Positions 46,201 through 55,066 of a DNA stretch of 64,000 nt are shown here, piece by piece. The stretch is from JBAXGW01 sp037139195 (GTDB taxonomy: Bacteria > Bacteroidota > Bacteroidia > Bacteroidales > JAHJDW01). The notes under the pieces are model-generated. The model was not told the DNA's origin, searched no databases, and saw nothing but the letters and a program-made list of their open reading frames with translations. Both the position numbers and the translations under genes were made by a program. The stretch lies in contig JBAXGW010000016.1 of the NCBI GenBank assembly GCA_037139195.1, positions 1 through 64,000 of the forward strand, read 5' to 3'. Numbering within the stretch: position 1 is the stretch's first letter; each line of letters starts with the position of its first letter.

Positions 46201-46796
46201 TGATTGAAAAAACTGATTTTAATAATTTTCATGTTATTTTCATTACAGCTCACGATGACTATGCCATTAAAGCCTTTAAAACAAATGCGGTTGATTATTT
46301 GCTTAAGCCAATTGACATTGAAGAACTAATTTCCGCGGTAGCTAAAGCTAAAAATATTATAGATTCTAAATTGAATTTAGATGTTTATAAGAAACTAGCA
46401 CTTATTAACTCCGATGAAAAAAACAACCATAATTCAAAAACAAGTAAAGCTTCTAAACGATTAATGTTTCCGGTAAATGATGGCATAGAATTTTATGATG
46501 CCGACGAAATAGTTCTGATTAAAGCGGAAGGAAGTTATTCTGTGCTTAGTTTGGTAAATGGCAAAAAAGTAACCATCTCAAAAAACACCTCGCAAATTGA
46601 GGAAATGCTTGATAGCACTATCTTTTTCAGAACACACAAATCGTATATCATCAACCTTAGCCATGTAAAAAAATACAACAAATCAGAAGGCGGCTCTATC
46701 GAAATGACGGACGGCACTAGCGCCGACCTATCTAGAAGGAAGAAAGATGAATTTTTAATGACTATGAATCCTAATTACATAAGCAACAACGATTAG
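46195..46796 (+). pseudogene. 5'-truncated LytTR response regulator
   Basis: About 198 residues. The first part is the last third of a receiver domain (FHVIFITAHDDYAIKAF, then AVDYLLKPIDIEEL with the conserved Thr and Lys). A complete LytTR DNA-binding domain follows (LMFPVNDGIEFYDADEIV, FFRTHKSYIINL). The first ~70-75 residues, including the acidic pair and phospho-acceptor Asp, are missing. The only starts are non-ATG, such as TTG 46200. The frame begins just where the remnant on the other strand ends. The DNA-binding part may still fold. Confidence 0.7.
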
Positions 46797-46863
46797 AGAT
46801 ATTAAACATATACTATTTTACCATAATAATTTTATTAATCTATATTATCACTTAAATAATTCG

Positions 46864-46871
46864 TATTTTTG
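46864..46871 (+). promoter_or_regulatory. -7 element of the first STAS-like gene
   Basis: TATTTTTG fits TAnnTTTG and lies 32 bp before ATG 46904. Confidence 0.45.
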
Positions 46872-46903
46872 TTTTAGAGTGAGAGTAGAAACAAAAAAGC
46901 ACA

Positions 46904-47278
46904 ATGAATACATACAAAAGTGATTTTGGCAAAATGATTATAGAAGACGGAATTTGCTTCGTAACATTTTTAGCTGAAACTACTACCTTGGAAATTGCAA
47001 ACATACTTGTAAAGGAAAGATTATTATTAACCCAAAATATAGCTTACCCTTTACTTTCTGACATAAGATTAACAAAAAAAATCACTCGTGAAGCACGAGA
47101 ACGATTAGCTGACAAAGAAGCGGAAATTGGGGTTAGTGCCTGTGCAATTATCCTCAATTCGAAATTTCAAATTATTATATCTCAATTCTTTTTATCTATT
47201 TCACAAAGTAAAATTCCAACCAAATTTTTCAATAATATTGAGGATGGTGCAAAATGGCTTCAAAAATTCAAATTGTAA
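46904..47278 (+). CDS. 124-residue STAS/SpoIIAA-like protein, paralogue 1
   Basis: A short soluble protein. It aligns end to end with the 124-residue gene at 50135: (D/N)GxC, LLSDIR, REARERLADKEAEIG, KFFNNIEDGAKWLQKFK. Such small proteins are common in Bacteroidota. Their alternating pattern and length suggest a STAS/SpoIIAA-like fold, often next to histidine kinases, which points to a regulatory binding role. This one stands alone between the truncated LytTR gene and the convergent oxoamine synthase gene. Function not proven. Confidence 0.7.
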   Translation: MNTYKSDFGKMIIEDGICFVTFLAETTTLEIANILVKERLLLTQNIAYPLLSDIRLTKKITREARERLADKEAEIGVSACAIILNSKFQIIISQFFLSISQSKIPTKFFNNIEDGAKWLQKFKL

Positions 47279-47284
47279 TATTAG

Positions 47285-47299
47285 CGGGGCTATGCCCCG
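47285..47299. terminator. GC-rich hairpin between convergent genes
   Basis: CGGGGC-TAT-GCCCCG, strong in this AT-rich setting, 6 bp after the stop of the STAS-like gene. The U-tract is weak in both directions. Confidence 0.55.
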
Positions 47300-47336
47300 A
47301 TAATTATAAATAAAAAAAGACATTAAAAATAAAGAA

Positions 47337-49772
47337 TTAATAGGAAACGACCGATGACTCCATATTTTCCAACAATATTGTACTGTAATGATCTTTCAAT
47401 TGAATATATGCCACTTGCCTAACCACATCAGCCCCTAATTTGCGTTTGCTTTCACTTGCAGTAACACCCAAATGTATTCTTTTAGCATTTAATTCGAAAC
47501 CTCTTTTTATTACATGATACAAAGATTGCTTATAAACTACAAAAGGATTTTCAACAGAATAATCCATTCCTAAAATCATAGGACAATAGCTATTTTCAGT
47601 TTTCAAACAAAAACCAACCGAAACAAGCTTTTGAGATGATTTTTCAAATAATTGAATTATCTCCCAATTTTTATTTTGCGAGACTTTTTCAAATAATTTA
47701 ATTGGCAACTTAAATGTGTTTAAAGCCAAATTATTATTTTTAACATTCAAATATAGCTCGTAAAACCGATTAACATCAAGCATTTTGCAATTTTCAATTT
47801 TTGTTTCATATAAATCTAATTTACTAAGAATATCACGCTTTAAAAAATATCTTTTTTTTCCATCCAATTTTGTCTGAAAAAAAGTTTCTGAATTTCCCTT
47901 TTCCTTACAATTAACAACACAATTATCTTCCATATCAACTTTAACAAAACCATTATTCATGAAAAAATCACGAATTTCGAAATCAGATTGGTTAAAATCT
48001 CTTAAAAACAAAACAGTAGCCCCATTATTATCTTGTTCATTCCAAACAGCATCTAACATTAACATTAGAGCATCTTTCCAGTGCGGCGAATTTTTATCTA
48101 AAAAGAGATGCTCTCCATTTGTGAGCTGAGAGCCCATCATATACGTTTTTGAAGTTAAATAATAAGGTTCGCTTTTTCTTGTTTCTTCGATGGCTAATGA
48201 AACTTTAGCTGGCGACATCATATCGTCTTTTACTAATGACAATGTAAAAAAGGTTGCTAGTATAGGTTTATGGGCACTATCTCTAACAATAAAATATTTA
48301 AATTGCCAATTATTCTCAATTTCAATATTATTCAAAAAAATGGACTCTAAAAATAATAAATTATCATAATCAAACGCTCCTCTATCACCTAGCAAATTGT
48401 TCCATTCTTTTTTATCAATCTGATTTATGCTTTCGAAAATTTCAATATTAATTTTATTATCCGCATTAGTTTCATTAAGTAAATTAGTATCATTGTTGGT
48501 CAATAGAAAATCTAGATTTGCAATTTTTTTGAAAGCACGAACAATATCATTCATTGTCCGTCCTTCTTCTTCAAGTGCTTTTGGGAAATGAAAAGCTATA
48601 TTTTTTACAAGCATTTCTATATCAGAAAATGAATGATGATTGGTAATTGTAAAACGAATTCCAGTACAGCTTTCGGGTACAGCAGGAAAAATACCTAAAT
48701 TTGTATAAAAGCCTTCATTCATCAGCCTATGTATCATATTGTAGCCCATTCTAGTCAATCCTACCCCTACAAAAAAAATTGGTCCTTCGGAATTTGAAAC
48801 AACTGGAAGTTTATACTTTTCTAGCAATTTGTTACAATATATAATTTTGTCTCTTAATGACTTTTGCAATTCATCAATTTCTTTAGAAAGATGTATTTTG
48901 GCCGATGCTATAGAAGCACCAACAGTAGCGGGCTGCTGAGGCCCTGAATACGTGATTGGTCCGCCCCAAAATTTTACTTTATCTCTCAAATTTTCATTTG
49001 GAAAAACAAAAATTCCTCCACAAGATCCGAAACCTTTAGCTAAAGATGTGGCAAGAATCATTCGTGGATGAAGTTCAATTTGACTCAGTACGTATCCACA
49101 ACCATTCTTTCCTGCCCAACTCATTCCATGTGCATCATCAACATATAAATATAGTTGCTTGTATTTATTCATTAATTCTATTAGTTCTTTTAATGGTGCA
49201 AAATCGCCATACATAGAATAAACGCCATCAATAATATACCATATTTTTTTACAACTATCTCGAAATTCAATAATTTTATTTTCTAAATCTTTTAAAATAC
49301 TATGTCTAATCATTGTAATACGACTGCCATTGCTACTTAATTTATATGACATTTCTTGCATGCTAATATGTGCCTGTTGGTCGTATATAACAACGTCATC
49401 ACTCGAAATTACTATTGGCATTACAGATTGATGCCCCAAACTTGAACAAGTTGAAAGTAATACAGGATAACCAAAAACTTCTTGAATTAATTGCTCAAAT
49501 TCCTTGTAGTTGCCGCATGATACGTATGTTCTAGATGAAGAGAACTGTGTCCCAAATTTCGTTACAGCATCTATAGCTCCTTTTTTTAATCTACTATCTA
49601 CTTCTAACCCTAAATAGCTACATGAGCCAAAATTTATCAATTCTTTGTTGTCAATTGTTATAATTCTACCATTTAGAAACTTATCTTCGGTATATAAATG
49701 AACAATCCCCTTGTTTTTTGCATTCAATGAAATCTCATTTACAGTAGTTATTAATGATTCAACTTTACCCAT
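47337..49772 (-). CDS. PLP-dependent alpha-oxoamine synthase fused to FemAB/GNAT-like domain
   Basis: An 811-residue product from ATG 49772 (the upstream in-frame start at 49844 adds a poorly conserved 24-residue tail). Residues ~1-400 are an oxoamine synthase: FGSCSYLGLEVDSRLK, substrate His in YDQQAHIS, DDAHGMSWAGKNGCG for the PLP pocket, and Schiff-base Lys246 in TSLAKGFGSCGG. This family joins an amino acid to an acyl-CoA with loss of CO2 (KBL, BioF, serine palmitoyltransferase, CqsA). Residues ~440-811 resemble a FemAB/BioF2-like tandem GNAT acyltransferase (HLGVTASESKRKLGADVVRQ near the end). The fusion suggests a lipid or signal made by condensation and then N-acylation, which is inference. 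Confidence 0.8.
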   Translation of the reverse strand: MGKVESLITTVNEISLNAKNKGIVHLYTEDKFLNGRIITIDNKELINFGSCSYLGLEVDSRLKKGAIDAVTKFGTQFSSSRTYVSCGNYKEFEQLIQEVFGYPVLLSTCSSLGHQSVMPIVISSDDVVIYDQQAHISMQEMSYKLSSNGSRITMIRHSILKDLENKIIEFRDSCKKIWYIIDGVYSMYGDFAPLKELIELMNKYKQLYLYVDDAHGMSWAGKNGCGYVLSQIELHPRMILATSLAKGFGSCGGIFVFPNENLRDKVKFWGGPITYSGPQQPATVGASIASAKIHLSKEIDELQKSLRDKIIYCNKLLEKYKLPVVSNSEGPIFFVGVGLTRMGYNMIHRLMNEGFYTNLGIFPAVPESCTGIRFTITNHHSFSDIEMLVKNIAFHFPKALEEEGRTMNDIVRAFKKIANLDFLLTNNDTNLLNETNADNKINIEIFESINQIDKKEWNNLLGDRGAFDYDNLLFLESIFLNNIEIENNWQFKYFIVRDSAHKPILATFFTLSLVKDDMMSPAKVSLAIEETRKSEPYYLTSKTYMMGSQLTNGEHLFLDKNSPHWKDALMLMLDAVWNEQDNNGATVLFLRDFNQSDFEIRDFFMNNGFVKVDMEDNCVVNCKEKGNSETFFQTKLDGKKRYFLKRDILSKLDLYETKIENCKMLDVNRFYELYLNVKNNNLALNTFKLPIKLFEKVSQNKNWEIIQLFEKSSQKLVSVGFCLKTENSYCPMILGMDYSVENPFVVYKQSLYHVIKRGFELNAKRIHLGVTASESKRKLGADVVRQVAYIQLKDHYSTILLENMESSVVSY

Positions 49773-50101
49773 AGTATTATTATAAAAAATTAAAACGGTT
49801 TCTGAAAATTTCATTTTTCTAGGCAGACTTAATAATAAAACCATTTTAAAACAAATGCATGATTTATATGTTTAAGACCAACATTGAAAAATTTTTTTTA
49901 TACTTGCTGTTAAATATAGTTTAATTTTCTACTAAATGCAATAAATAAATACAAAAAAATACATGGATTTTTATGTATTTTTATATACTACAAAAAAAAT
50001 ATCTTCTAATTGCCTGATTACTATATATATATATATATATATATATATGATATTTCTAATTTATATTAACTTTTTCGCTAGTATAATATGCCTTTTTTAT
50101 T
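49773..50101. other. Intergenic region with AT dinucleotide repeat
   Basis: About 330 bp between divergent genes. A (TA)n tract of 27 nt lies at 50022-50048. It presumably holds both promoters; only the plus-strand -7 is recognised. No further gene. Confidence 0.6.
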
Positions 50102-50109
50102 TATATTTG
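50102..50109 (+). promoter_or_regulatory. -7 element of the STAS-like/kinase operon
   Basis: TATATTTG, an exact TAnnTTTG match, 25 bp before ATG 50135. Confidence 0.6.
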
Positions 50110-50134
50110 TTTTAGCATTAAAAAGACTCAATAA

Positions 50135-50509
50135 ATGAATACATTTGAAAATGAAAACTGCAAAATATGGATTGATAACGGTGTATGTCATATTATTACA
50201 TTGGCAAAACATGTTACAAAAGACATTGTAGAAAACATAATAAAACACAGATTGGAACTTATTGATGGAAATAAATATCTTATGCTTTCTGATATTAGCA
50301 GAGTGAAAGTTATTGATAGAGAGGCTCGCCAGAGGTTTAGTCAAAAAGATGGCGCAATCGGAACTATTGCTGTTGGAATAATTGTTTCGTCAAAACTACA
50401 AGTTATCATGTACAACTTTTTTAATTCAATATATAAAGCCCCAACACCAGCAAAACTTTTTACTGATACAAATGAGGCATTGAAATGGCTTGAAAAATTC
50501 AAAAAATAA
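50135..50509 (+). CDS. 124-residue STAS/SpoIIAA-like protein, paralogue 2
   Basis: Same length and overall pattern as the gene at 46904 (WIDNGVCHI, MLSDISRVKVIDREARQRF, KLFTDTNEALKWLEKFKK). It lies 15 bp before the histidine kinase start, so the two are co-transcribed. The pairing suggests it modulates, or is modulated by, the kinase. Function not proven. Confidence 0.7.
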   Translation: MNTFENENCKIWIDNGVCHIITLAKHVTKDIVENIIKHRLELIDGNKYLMLSDISRVKVIDREARQRFSQKDGAIGTIAVGIIVSSKLQVIMYNFFNSIYKAPTPAKLFTDTNEALKWLEKFKK

Positions 50510-50524
50510 AACAATAATGCTAAT

Positions 50525-51931
50525 ATGGATTTTGAGTTACTTAAATATTTAACTAAAAAAATTGAAAATCAGAACGTTGATTCTGTTTTAAATGATTTAA
50601 ATATTACCGATTCAGAAACAAAAGATTTATTAAAAAATCTATTTGGAGCATTTAAAAAAAATTATATTGAAGCTTCTTTTATTGAACGTCAGGCAGACCG
50701 ATTCAACTCTACATTATTAAAATATGCAACACACGATTTCGCAAATAGTATCGAACTAAGTGAAGAAAACGACTTACTCGACAGTGTTGCAATGTCGATT
50801 AATTTACTGGGCGAAGAACTCAATTATTCTACAATAGCTAAAGATTATTTAACCGATTTATTTAATTCTATTACAGATATTGTTATAACAATTGACAATA
50901 CTGGTTTAATTCAGTCGCTCAACAAATCGGCACTTCAAAAATTAGGTTATTTAGAGGAAGATTTAGTTAATAAAAACATCAATATATTAACAAACATGCC
51001 CCTTTTTCTTGACACCACGAGCTCATCAAAAAATTCATTTCTCACATTAGACAATGAACAATTATATGTATCAATAAAAATATCACCTTTTGTTAGAGGC
51101 AATCACGAAAAAATAGGCTATGTAGTAATTGCACATGATATTACTGAAATACTTAAATATCAAGAATCAATTGAAATTCAAAATAGAAAGATTAATGAGG
51201 TTAATAGGATTTTAATCGAAAATAATATTGAATTAAAAAAAGCTAAAGAAAAAGCAGAGGAAAGCGACCGATTAAAAACATCATTTTTGGGAAATGTGAG
51301 TCACGAAATAAGAACTCCATTAAATGCAATTGTAGGATTTTCTGGCATGCTTAAGTGTGAATACAATAACGATCAACACAGCGAATATATTGAAATTATA
51401 AATAGCAGTTGTAATAAATTGATTACTATTGTTGACGACATTATTGACATTTCAATGATTGAAACAAAACAAATAAATTTAAAAAAAACAAAAACAAATA
51501 TTTCAGAACTAATATATTCACTTCAAAAGTCGTACTACAATAAATTTAAAATTGAAGTTATCATCAACAATCCAGATAATGAATTCGAATTATTGATTGA
51601 CCATATCAGGATTACACAGGTACTTGAAAAGCTTTTGAACAATGCAATAAAATACACAGATTCAGGAACAATTGAATTGGGATGGGAACAATCTAACAAC
51701 GCCATCATATTCTACGTAAAAGACTCTGGGATAGGCATTTCAGAGGAAAAGCAAATATTAATTTTTGATCGATTCAGACAAGCATACGAAGGACACAACC
51801 GACTTTATGGCGGAACGGGCTTAGGCTTGCCAATATCAAAAGGTTTTGTTGAGCTTCATGGCGGTAAAATTTGGGTTAAGTCAAAAGAAAATTTAGGTTC
51901 TACATTTTATTTCTCCATCCCATTATCTTAA
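50525..51931 (+). CDS. Soluble PAS-domain histidine kinase
   Basis: A 468-residue sensor kinase with no transmembrane helix. A helical N-terminal part (~1-110) is followed by a PAS domain (~115-225, ITDIVITIDNTGLIQSLNKSAL). A coiled-coil linker leads to the HisKA domain with phospho-accepting His260 (GNVSHEIRTPLNAIVGFSGM). The HATPase_c domain shows N box NNAIKYTDSG, G1 DSGIGISEEKQ, F box IFDRFRQ and G2 GGTGLGLPISKGF. No receiver is attached; its response regulator is not adjacent on this strand. It would be cytoplasmic and sense an internal signal. It converges on the OmpA-family gene. Confidence 0.9.
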   Translation: MDFELLKYLTKKIENQNVDSVLNDLNITDSETKDLLKNLFGAFKKNYIEASFIERQADRFNSTLLKYATHDFANSIELSEENDLLDSVAMSINLLGEELNYSTIAKDYLTDLFNSITDIVITIDNTGLIQSLNKSALQKLGYLEEDLVNKNINILTNMPLFLDTTSSSKNSFLTLDNEQLYVSIKISPFVRGNHEKIGYVVIAHDITEILKYQESIEIQNRKINEVNRILIENNIELKKAKEKAEESDRLKTSFLGNVSHEIRTPLNAIVGFSGMLKCEYNNDQHSEYIEIINSSCNKLITIVDDIIDISMIETKQINLKKTKTNISELIYSLQKSYYNKFKIEVIINNPDNEFELLIDHIRITQVLEKLLNNAIKYTDSGTIELGWEQSNNAIIFYVKDSGIGISEEKQILIFDRFRQAYEGHNRLYGGTGLGLPISKGFVELHGGKIWVKSKENLGSTFYFSIPLS

Positions 51932-51953
51932 AAAAACATTATTGCAATTAGGT

Positions 51954-53846
51954 CTATTTCTTTATCACTTTAAACTCCACTCTCCTATTAATATCACGAG
52001 CTTTGTGTCCTGTTGCTGGTGTAAGTGGTTTTGTTTTACCGTACCCAATTGCCTTAAGTTGTGAAGAATTTGCGCCATTTTCTGTTAAAAATCTCATTAT
52101 AGCGTCAGCTCTAATCTGCGAAGTTTTCAACGATGTATTTCCATTATCAAGATGAACGCCAATTTCAAGCATCATTGTTGGATTTTCTACTAATACTCTA
52201 ACAACACCCCTCAACTTTTCAATTGAAGCGGGAGTCAATATCTCGGTGCTGTCAAAAAACTGAATATCGCCTACACCAAAAGAAGACCCTTTTGCAGTTT
52301 TTGTGGCAACATCAACTGTTTTTTGTTCTTGAACTATATCATGTTTTATGGGTTCATATTTTTTTAAGTTTTCAACAATTATGGTTTTAGGAGCATCATC
52401 ACTTTGTTTAGTCTTAGTTGCATCAAGAACTCTATTTTCAGTTACTTCCTCATTTTTTTTAACTTCATCTTTAACTGAATTAGATTCCGCATCTTTAGTA
52501 ACAACAATTTCTTTCACTATGTAAGTTGGCTTCGATGCGTTTTTTTCATCCTCTTCTAATTGTTTGATGTCGGCAGCAATAATCGCTAATATATTTGCTG
52601 AATTCAAGCATTTAACAGCATATAAATCATCACTCCCTTTTCCATCTTTTCTGTTAGACGAAAAATATCCTTTTTGCAAATCGTCATTTAGCAATAAAGC
52701 AAAATCATCATTTAGCGAATTAATCGAAGAACCCAAATTTCTAGCAACACCAACTTTGTCATTATATAATGCAGCCATAAAAAGGTCTAAGCCACCCAAT
52801 CCAACATGTCCATTTGAAGCAAAAAACAAAACTCCATTTTTATTAATATATGGAAACATCTCGTCTCCTTCGGTATTTATAGCTTCTAAATTAATAAGCT
52901 TCCCCCAAGTGCCATCAGCCCTTCTTTCTACTTTAAAAATATCTATTCCACCTTTACCACCAGGCATATCAGAGGCAAAATACATAAATTTTCCATCGAA
53001 AGATAAACATGCTTGACCAGTAGAATATTCCGAATTATTATAAGGAAATGATTTCAACACCGTCCATTCATTATTAACAAGTTCTGATGTGAAAATTTGC
53101 TGTTTACGAACACCATCTGCGCTTTTGCTATTATAGTTATTGATAGAAACAGCCATAATAGTTCCCTCTTTATTGAAGCTAATTGGTCCGTCATGGTATT
53201 TTTTATTTAATTCTTTATAAAAAGGTTTAGGATTCGACAATTCATCATTGCTATCGATTTGAGCAATGAAAATATTCAAAAATGGAAGTTCATTGATATT
53301 CCAGAGACGTTTGGTTGATGTTTTCTGTGCTCTTGTAGATGCAAAAACAATTGAATTTTTATAATAGCTAGTTCCAAAGTCTTGAGAGTTATTATTAAAA
53401 ATAAGGTTTCTAATTTCAAACAAAGCTGCCTCTGATTTCATTTTTTCGTAATATTTTCCAGCAGCTAAATACTCTTTTATTCTTGAATCTTCTGGCTTAA
53501 GTTCCAACATTGGCTTCAGTTGAAGCATAGCCAAATCATAGTTCCCCATTTTCAATAAAAGAGAAAAATAATTCCACAAATCATCAAAGCTCTTGTTTGG
53601 CTTTGCAATAATAATTTCATATTCGGCTTTAGCCTTATCAAACTGATTTGTATAAACATAACAATTTGTAAGCATTCGTTCCGTTTCAATATTTTTATTT
53701 TCAGCTAGTTCGTAGAATTTTATTGCTTTTTCGTAATTATCAGAAAAATAATGCTTGTCTCCGTTTTTAATAAATCTATTTTGAGAAAAACAGAATTGAC
53801 TTGAAACTACTATTAACGTTAAAAATATAATTTTGATTGATTTCAT
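51954..53846 (-). CDS. OmpA-family protein with TPR and PD40 repeats (PorE-like)
   Basis: A 630-residue cell-envelope protein. Signal peptide ~1-21 (FCFSQ). TPR-like helices span ~22-125. Six-bladed-type PD40 repeats span ~160-410 (GPISFNKEGTIMAVS, LSFDGKFMYFASDMPGGKGGIDIF). A charged linker (~430-515) precedes a C-terminal OmpA peptidoglycan-binding domain (~520-630, GYGKTKPLTPATGHKARDINRRVEF). This TPR-PD40-OmpA layout is that of PorE, a T9SS envelope component, although the carboxypeptidase-regulatory domain of PorE is not evident. It is the last gene of the adhesin-SprF group, 244 bp after it. Confidence 0.8.
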   Translation of the reverse strand: MKSIKIIFLTLIVVSSQFCFSQNRFIKNGDKHYFSDNYEKAIKFYELAENKNIETERMLTNCYVYTNQFDKAKAEYEIIIAKPNKSFDDLWNYFSLLLKMGNYDLAMLQLKPMLELKPEDSRIKEYLAAGKYYEKMKSEAALFEIRNLIFNNNSQDFGTSYYKNSIVFASTRAQKTSTKRLWNINELPFLNIFIAQIDSNDELSNPKPFYKELNKKYHDGPISFNKEGTIMAVSINNYNSKSADGVRKQQIFTSELVNNEWTVLKSFPYNNSEYSTGQACLSFDGKFMYFASDMPGGKGGIDIFKVERRADGTWGKLINLEAINTEGDEMFPYINKNGVLFFASNGHVGLGGLDLFMAALYNDKVGVARNLGSSINSLNDDFALLLNDDLQKGYFSSNRKDGKGSDDLYAVKCLNSANILAIIAADIKQLEEDEKNASKPTYIVKEIVVTKDAESNSVKDEVKKNEEVTENRVLDATKTKQSDDAPKTIIVENLKKYEPIKHDIVQEQKTVDVATKTAKGSSFGVGDIQFFDSTEILTPASIEKLRGVVRVLVENPTMMLEIGVHLDNGNTSLKTSQIRADAIMRFLTENGANSSQLKAIGYGKTKPLTPATGHKARDINRRVEFKVIKK

Positions 53847-53940
53847 ATTTGTAAGTTGAAAATTTATAAAATTAGGGGCTAAAAAATATCAGCTAAGCTA
53901 TTAGTCATTCAATCTTTTTCGCATTTATTCTTTATTCTTA

Positions 53941-54000
53941 TATCCACAAGCTATTTTTCCTTTTTCTTCATAGACTTCGACTTACTTCGACACTGCTCAG
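53941..54000. repeat. REP-like dispersed motif, copy e (extended)
   Basis: TATCC-CAAGCTATTT lies ~30 bp before a TAGACTTCGACTTACTTCGA core with GCTCAG. The same extended pattern is found in copy f at 61638-61696. It sits in the gap between the OmpA-family and SprF genes. Confidence 0.65.
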
Positions 54001-54090
54001 CAACCACCGTTCAGTCTGCGGACACTATGAGTAAAGTAAAAGAGTATTATTGTTAGCTCAATATAAATTCCTTGCGGGTTTATGTTTTAT

Positions 54091-55017
54091 TTAAAAGTAT
54101 CTTGATGATTTAATCTTCTTCTCATTACTATATACTAAGTTATATTTTATCATAATTTCATGGCTACCCTGATTATATTTTGCCATATTATTAGTTACAG
54201 AAAAATCGAAAGAATAGCCAAAAACTAATTGTTCGGTAATATTTAAGCCAATAAGCAAGCCAGCAGATTCTCCTGGGCGGAACATTGCCCCTGCTTGCAC
54301 TTTTTTATTAACTTCGAACAATGCTGATAAATCGGCACTAATTGGTGCACCCGAAGTTACTTTTATTAAAGCACTTGGTTTAAAATCTACTGCTTTTGAA
54401 ACAAATACGGTTGAACCAGTTACAAAATAAAGATGTCCTTTCTCTTTTGCAATTGAAATTCCTGCCGATGTGGTTCCTTCCGAATAATTATTTTCAAATA
54501 GCTTTGGGGTTGAAAGACCTGCATAAAATCGTTCGCGATTATAGTACAAGCCAAAACCAAAATTAGGCATCACTCTATTATCAATTTTATTTGCAAAAGC
54601 AGCATCTTTTTGTTGGTTTAATACTACGGTAGTTAAGTCGGCACTATAGAAGCTAACACCTCCTTTTAAACCAAATGACAATTTGCTTTTTTTAGTAAGG
54701 TTGATTCTAAAAGCAAAATCAGCATATACCGATGTGCTTTTAGCTGGACCTATTTTATCTTGAATTACAGAAGCACCCAAGCCTATTCTTTCAGAACGTA
54801 TAGGTGAATGAACTGTAAAAGTTTGACTAACGGGCGCACCATCAAATCCAACCCATTGATTTCTATTTAGCAATGTCATTGATAAGGCATCGCTACTACC
54901 AGCAAAAGCAGGATTAATAGAAAGCGTATTATCCATATAATGCGTAAACATTGGATCTTGCTGCGCATAAGCTGTCATGCTTGCTATTAGACTGAATATT
55001 AGTATTATTTTTTTCAT
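54091..55017 (-). CDS. PorP/SprF-family type IX secretion membrane protein
   Basis: A 308-residue outer-membrane beta-barrel. Signal peptide ~1-19 (MTAYAQ). The family start motif is QQDPMFTHYMDNTLSINPAFAGS. Alternating strands (LSFGLKGGVSFY, VMPNFGFGLYYNRERFYAGLS) fill the rest. Members such as SprF act with a specific adhesin bearing a type B sorting domain, usually encoded directly upstream. Here the giant adhesin with CHU_C precedes it by 49 bp on the same strand, the expected arrangement. Confidence 0.93.
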   Translation of the reverse strand: MKKIILIFSLIASMTAYAQQDPMFTHYMDNTLSINPAFAGSSDALSMTLLNRNQWVGFDGAPVSQTFTVHSPIRSERIGLGASVIQDKIGPAKSTSVYADFAFRINLTKKSKLSFGLKGGVSFYSADLTTVVLNQQKDAAFANKIDNRVMPNFGFGLYYNRERFYAGLSTPKLFENNYSEGTTSAGISIAKEKGHLYFVTGSTVFVSKAVDFKPSALIKVTSGAPISADLSALFEVNKKVQAGAMFRPGESAGLLIGLNITEQLVFGYSFDFSVTNNMAKYNQGSHEIMIKYNLVYSNEKKIKSSRYF

Positions 55018-55066
55018 ATAAAAATATTTTTAGCTTCTTATTTTCTTTTAATAATCTTCCAATTTA

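Noticed and set aside
50022..50048. (TA)n tract as an origin or regulatory switch
   Set aside because: A simple dinucleotide repeat in AT-rich DNA with no DnaA boxes or other support.
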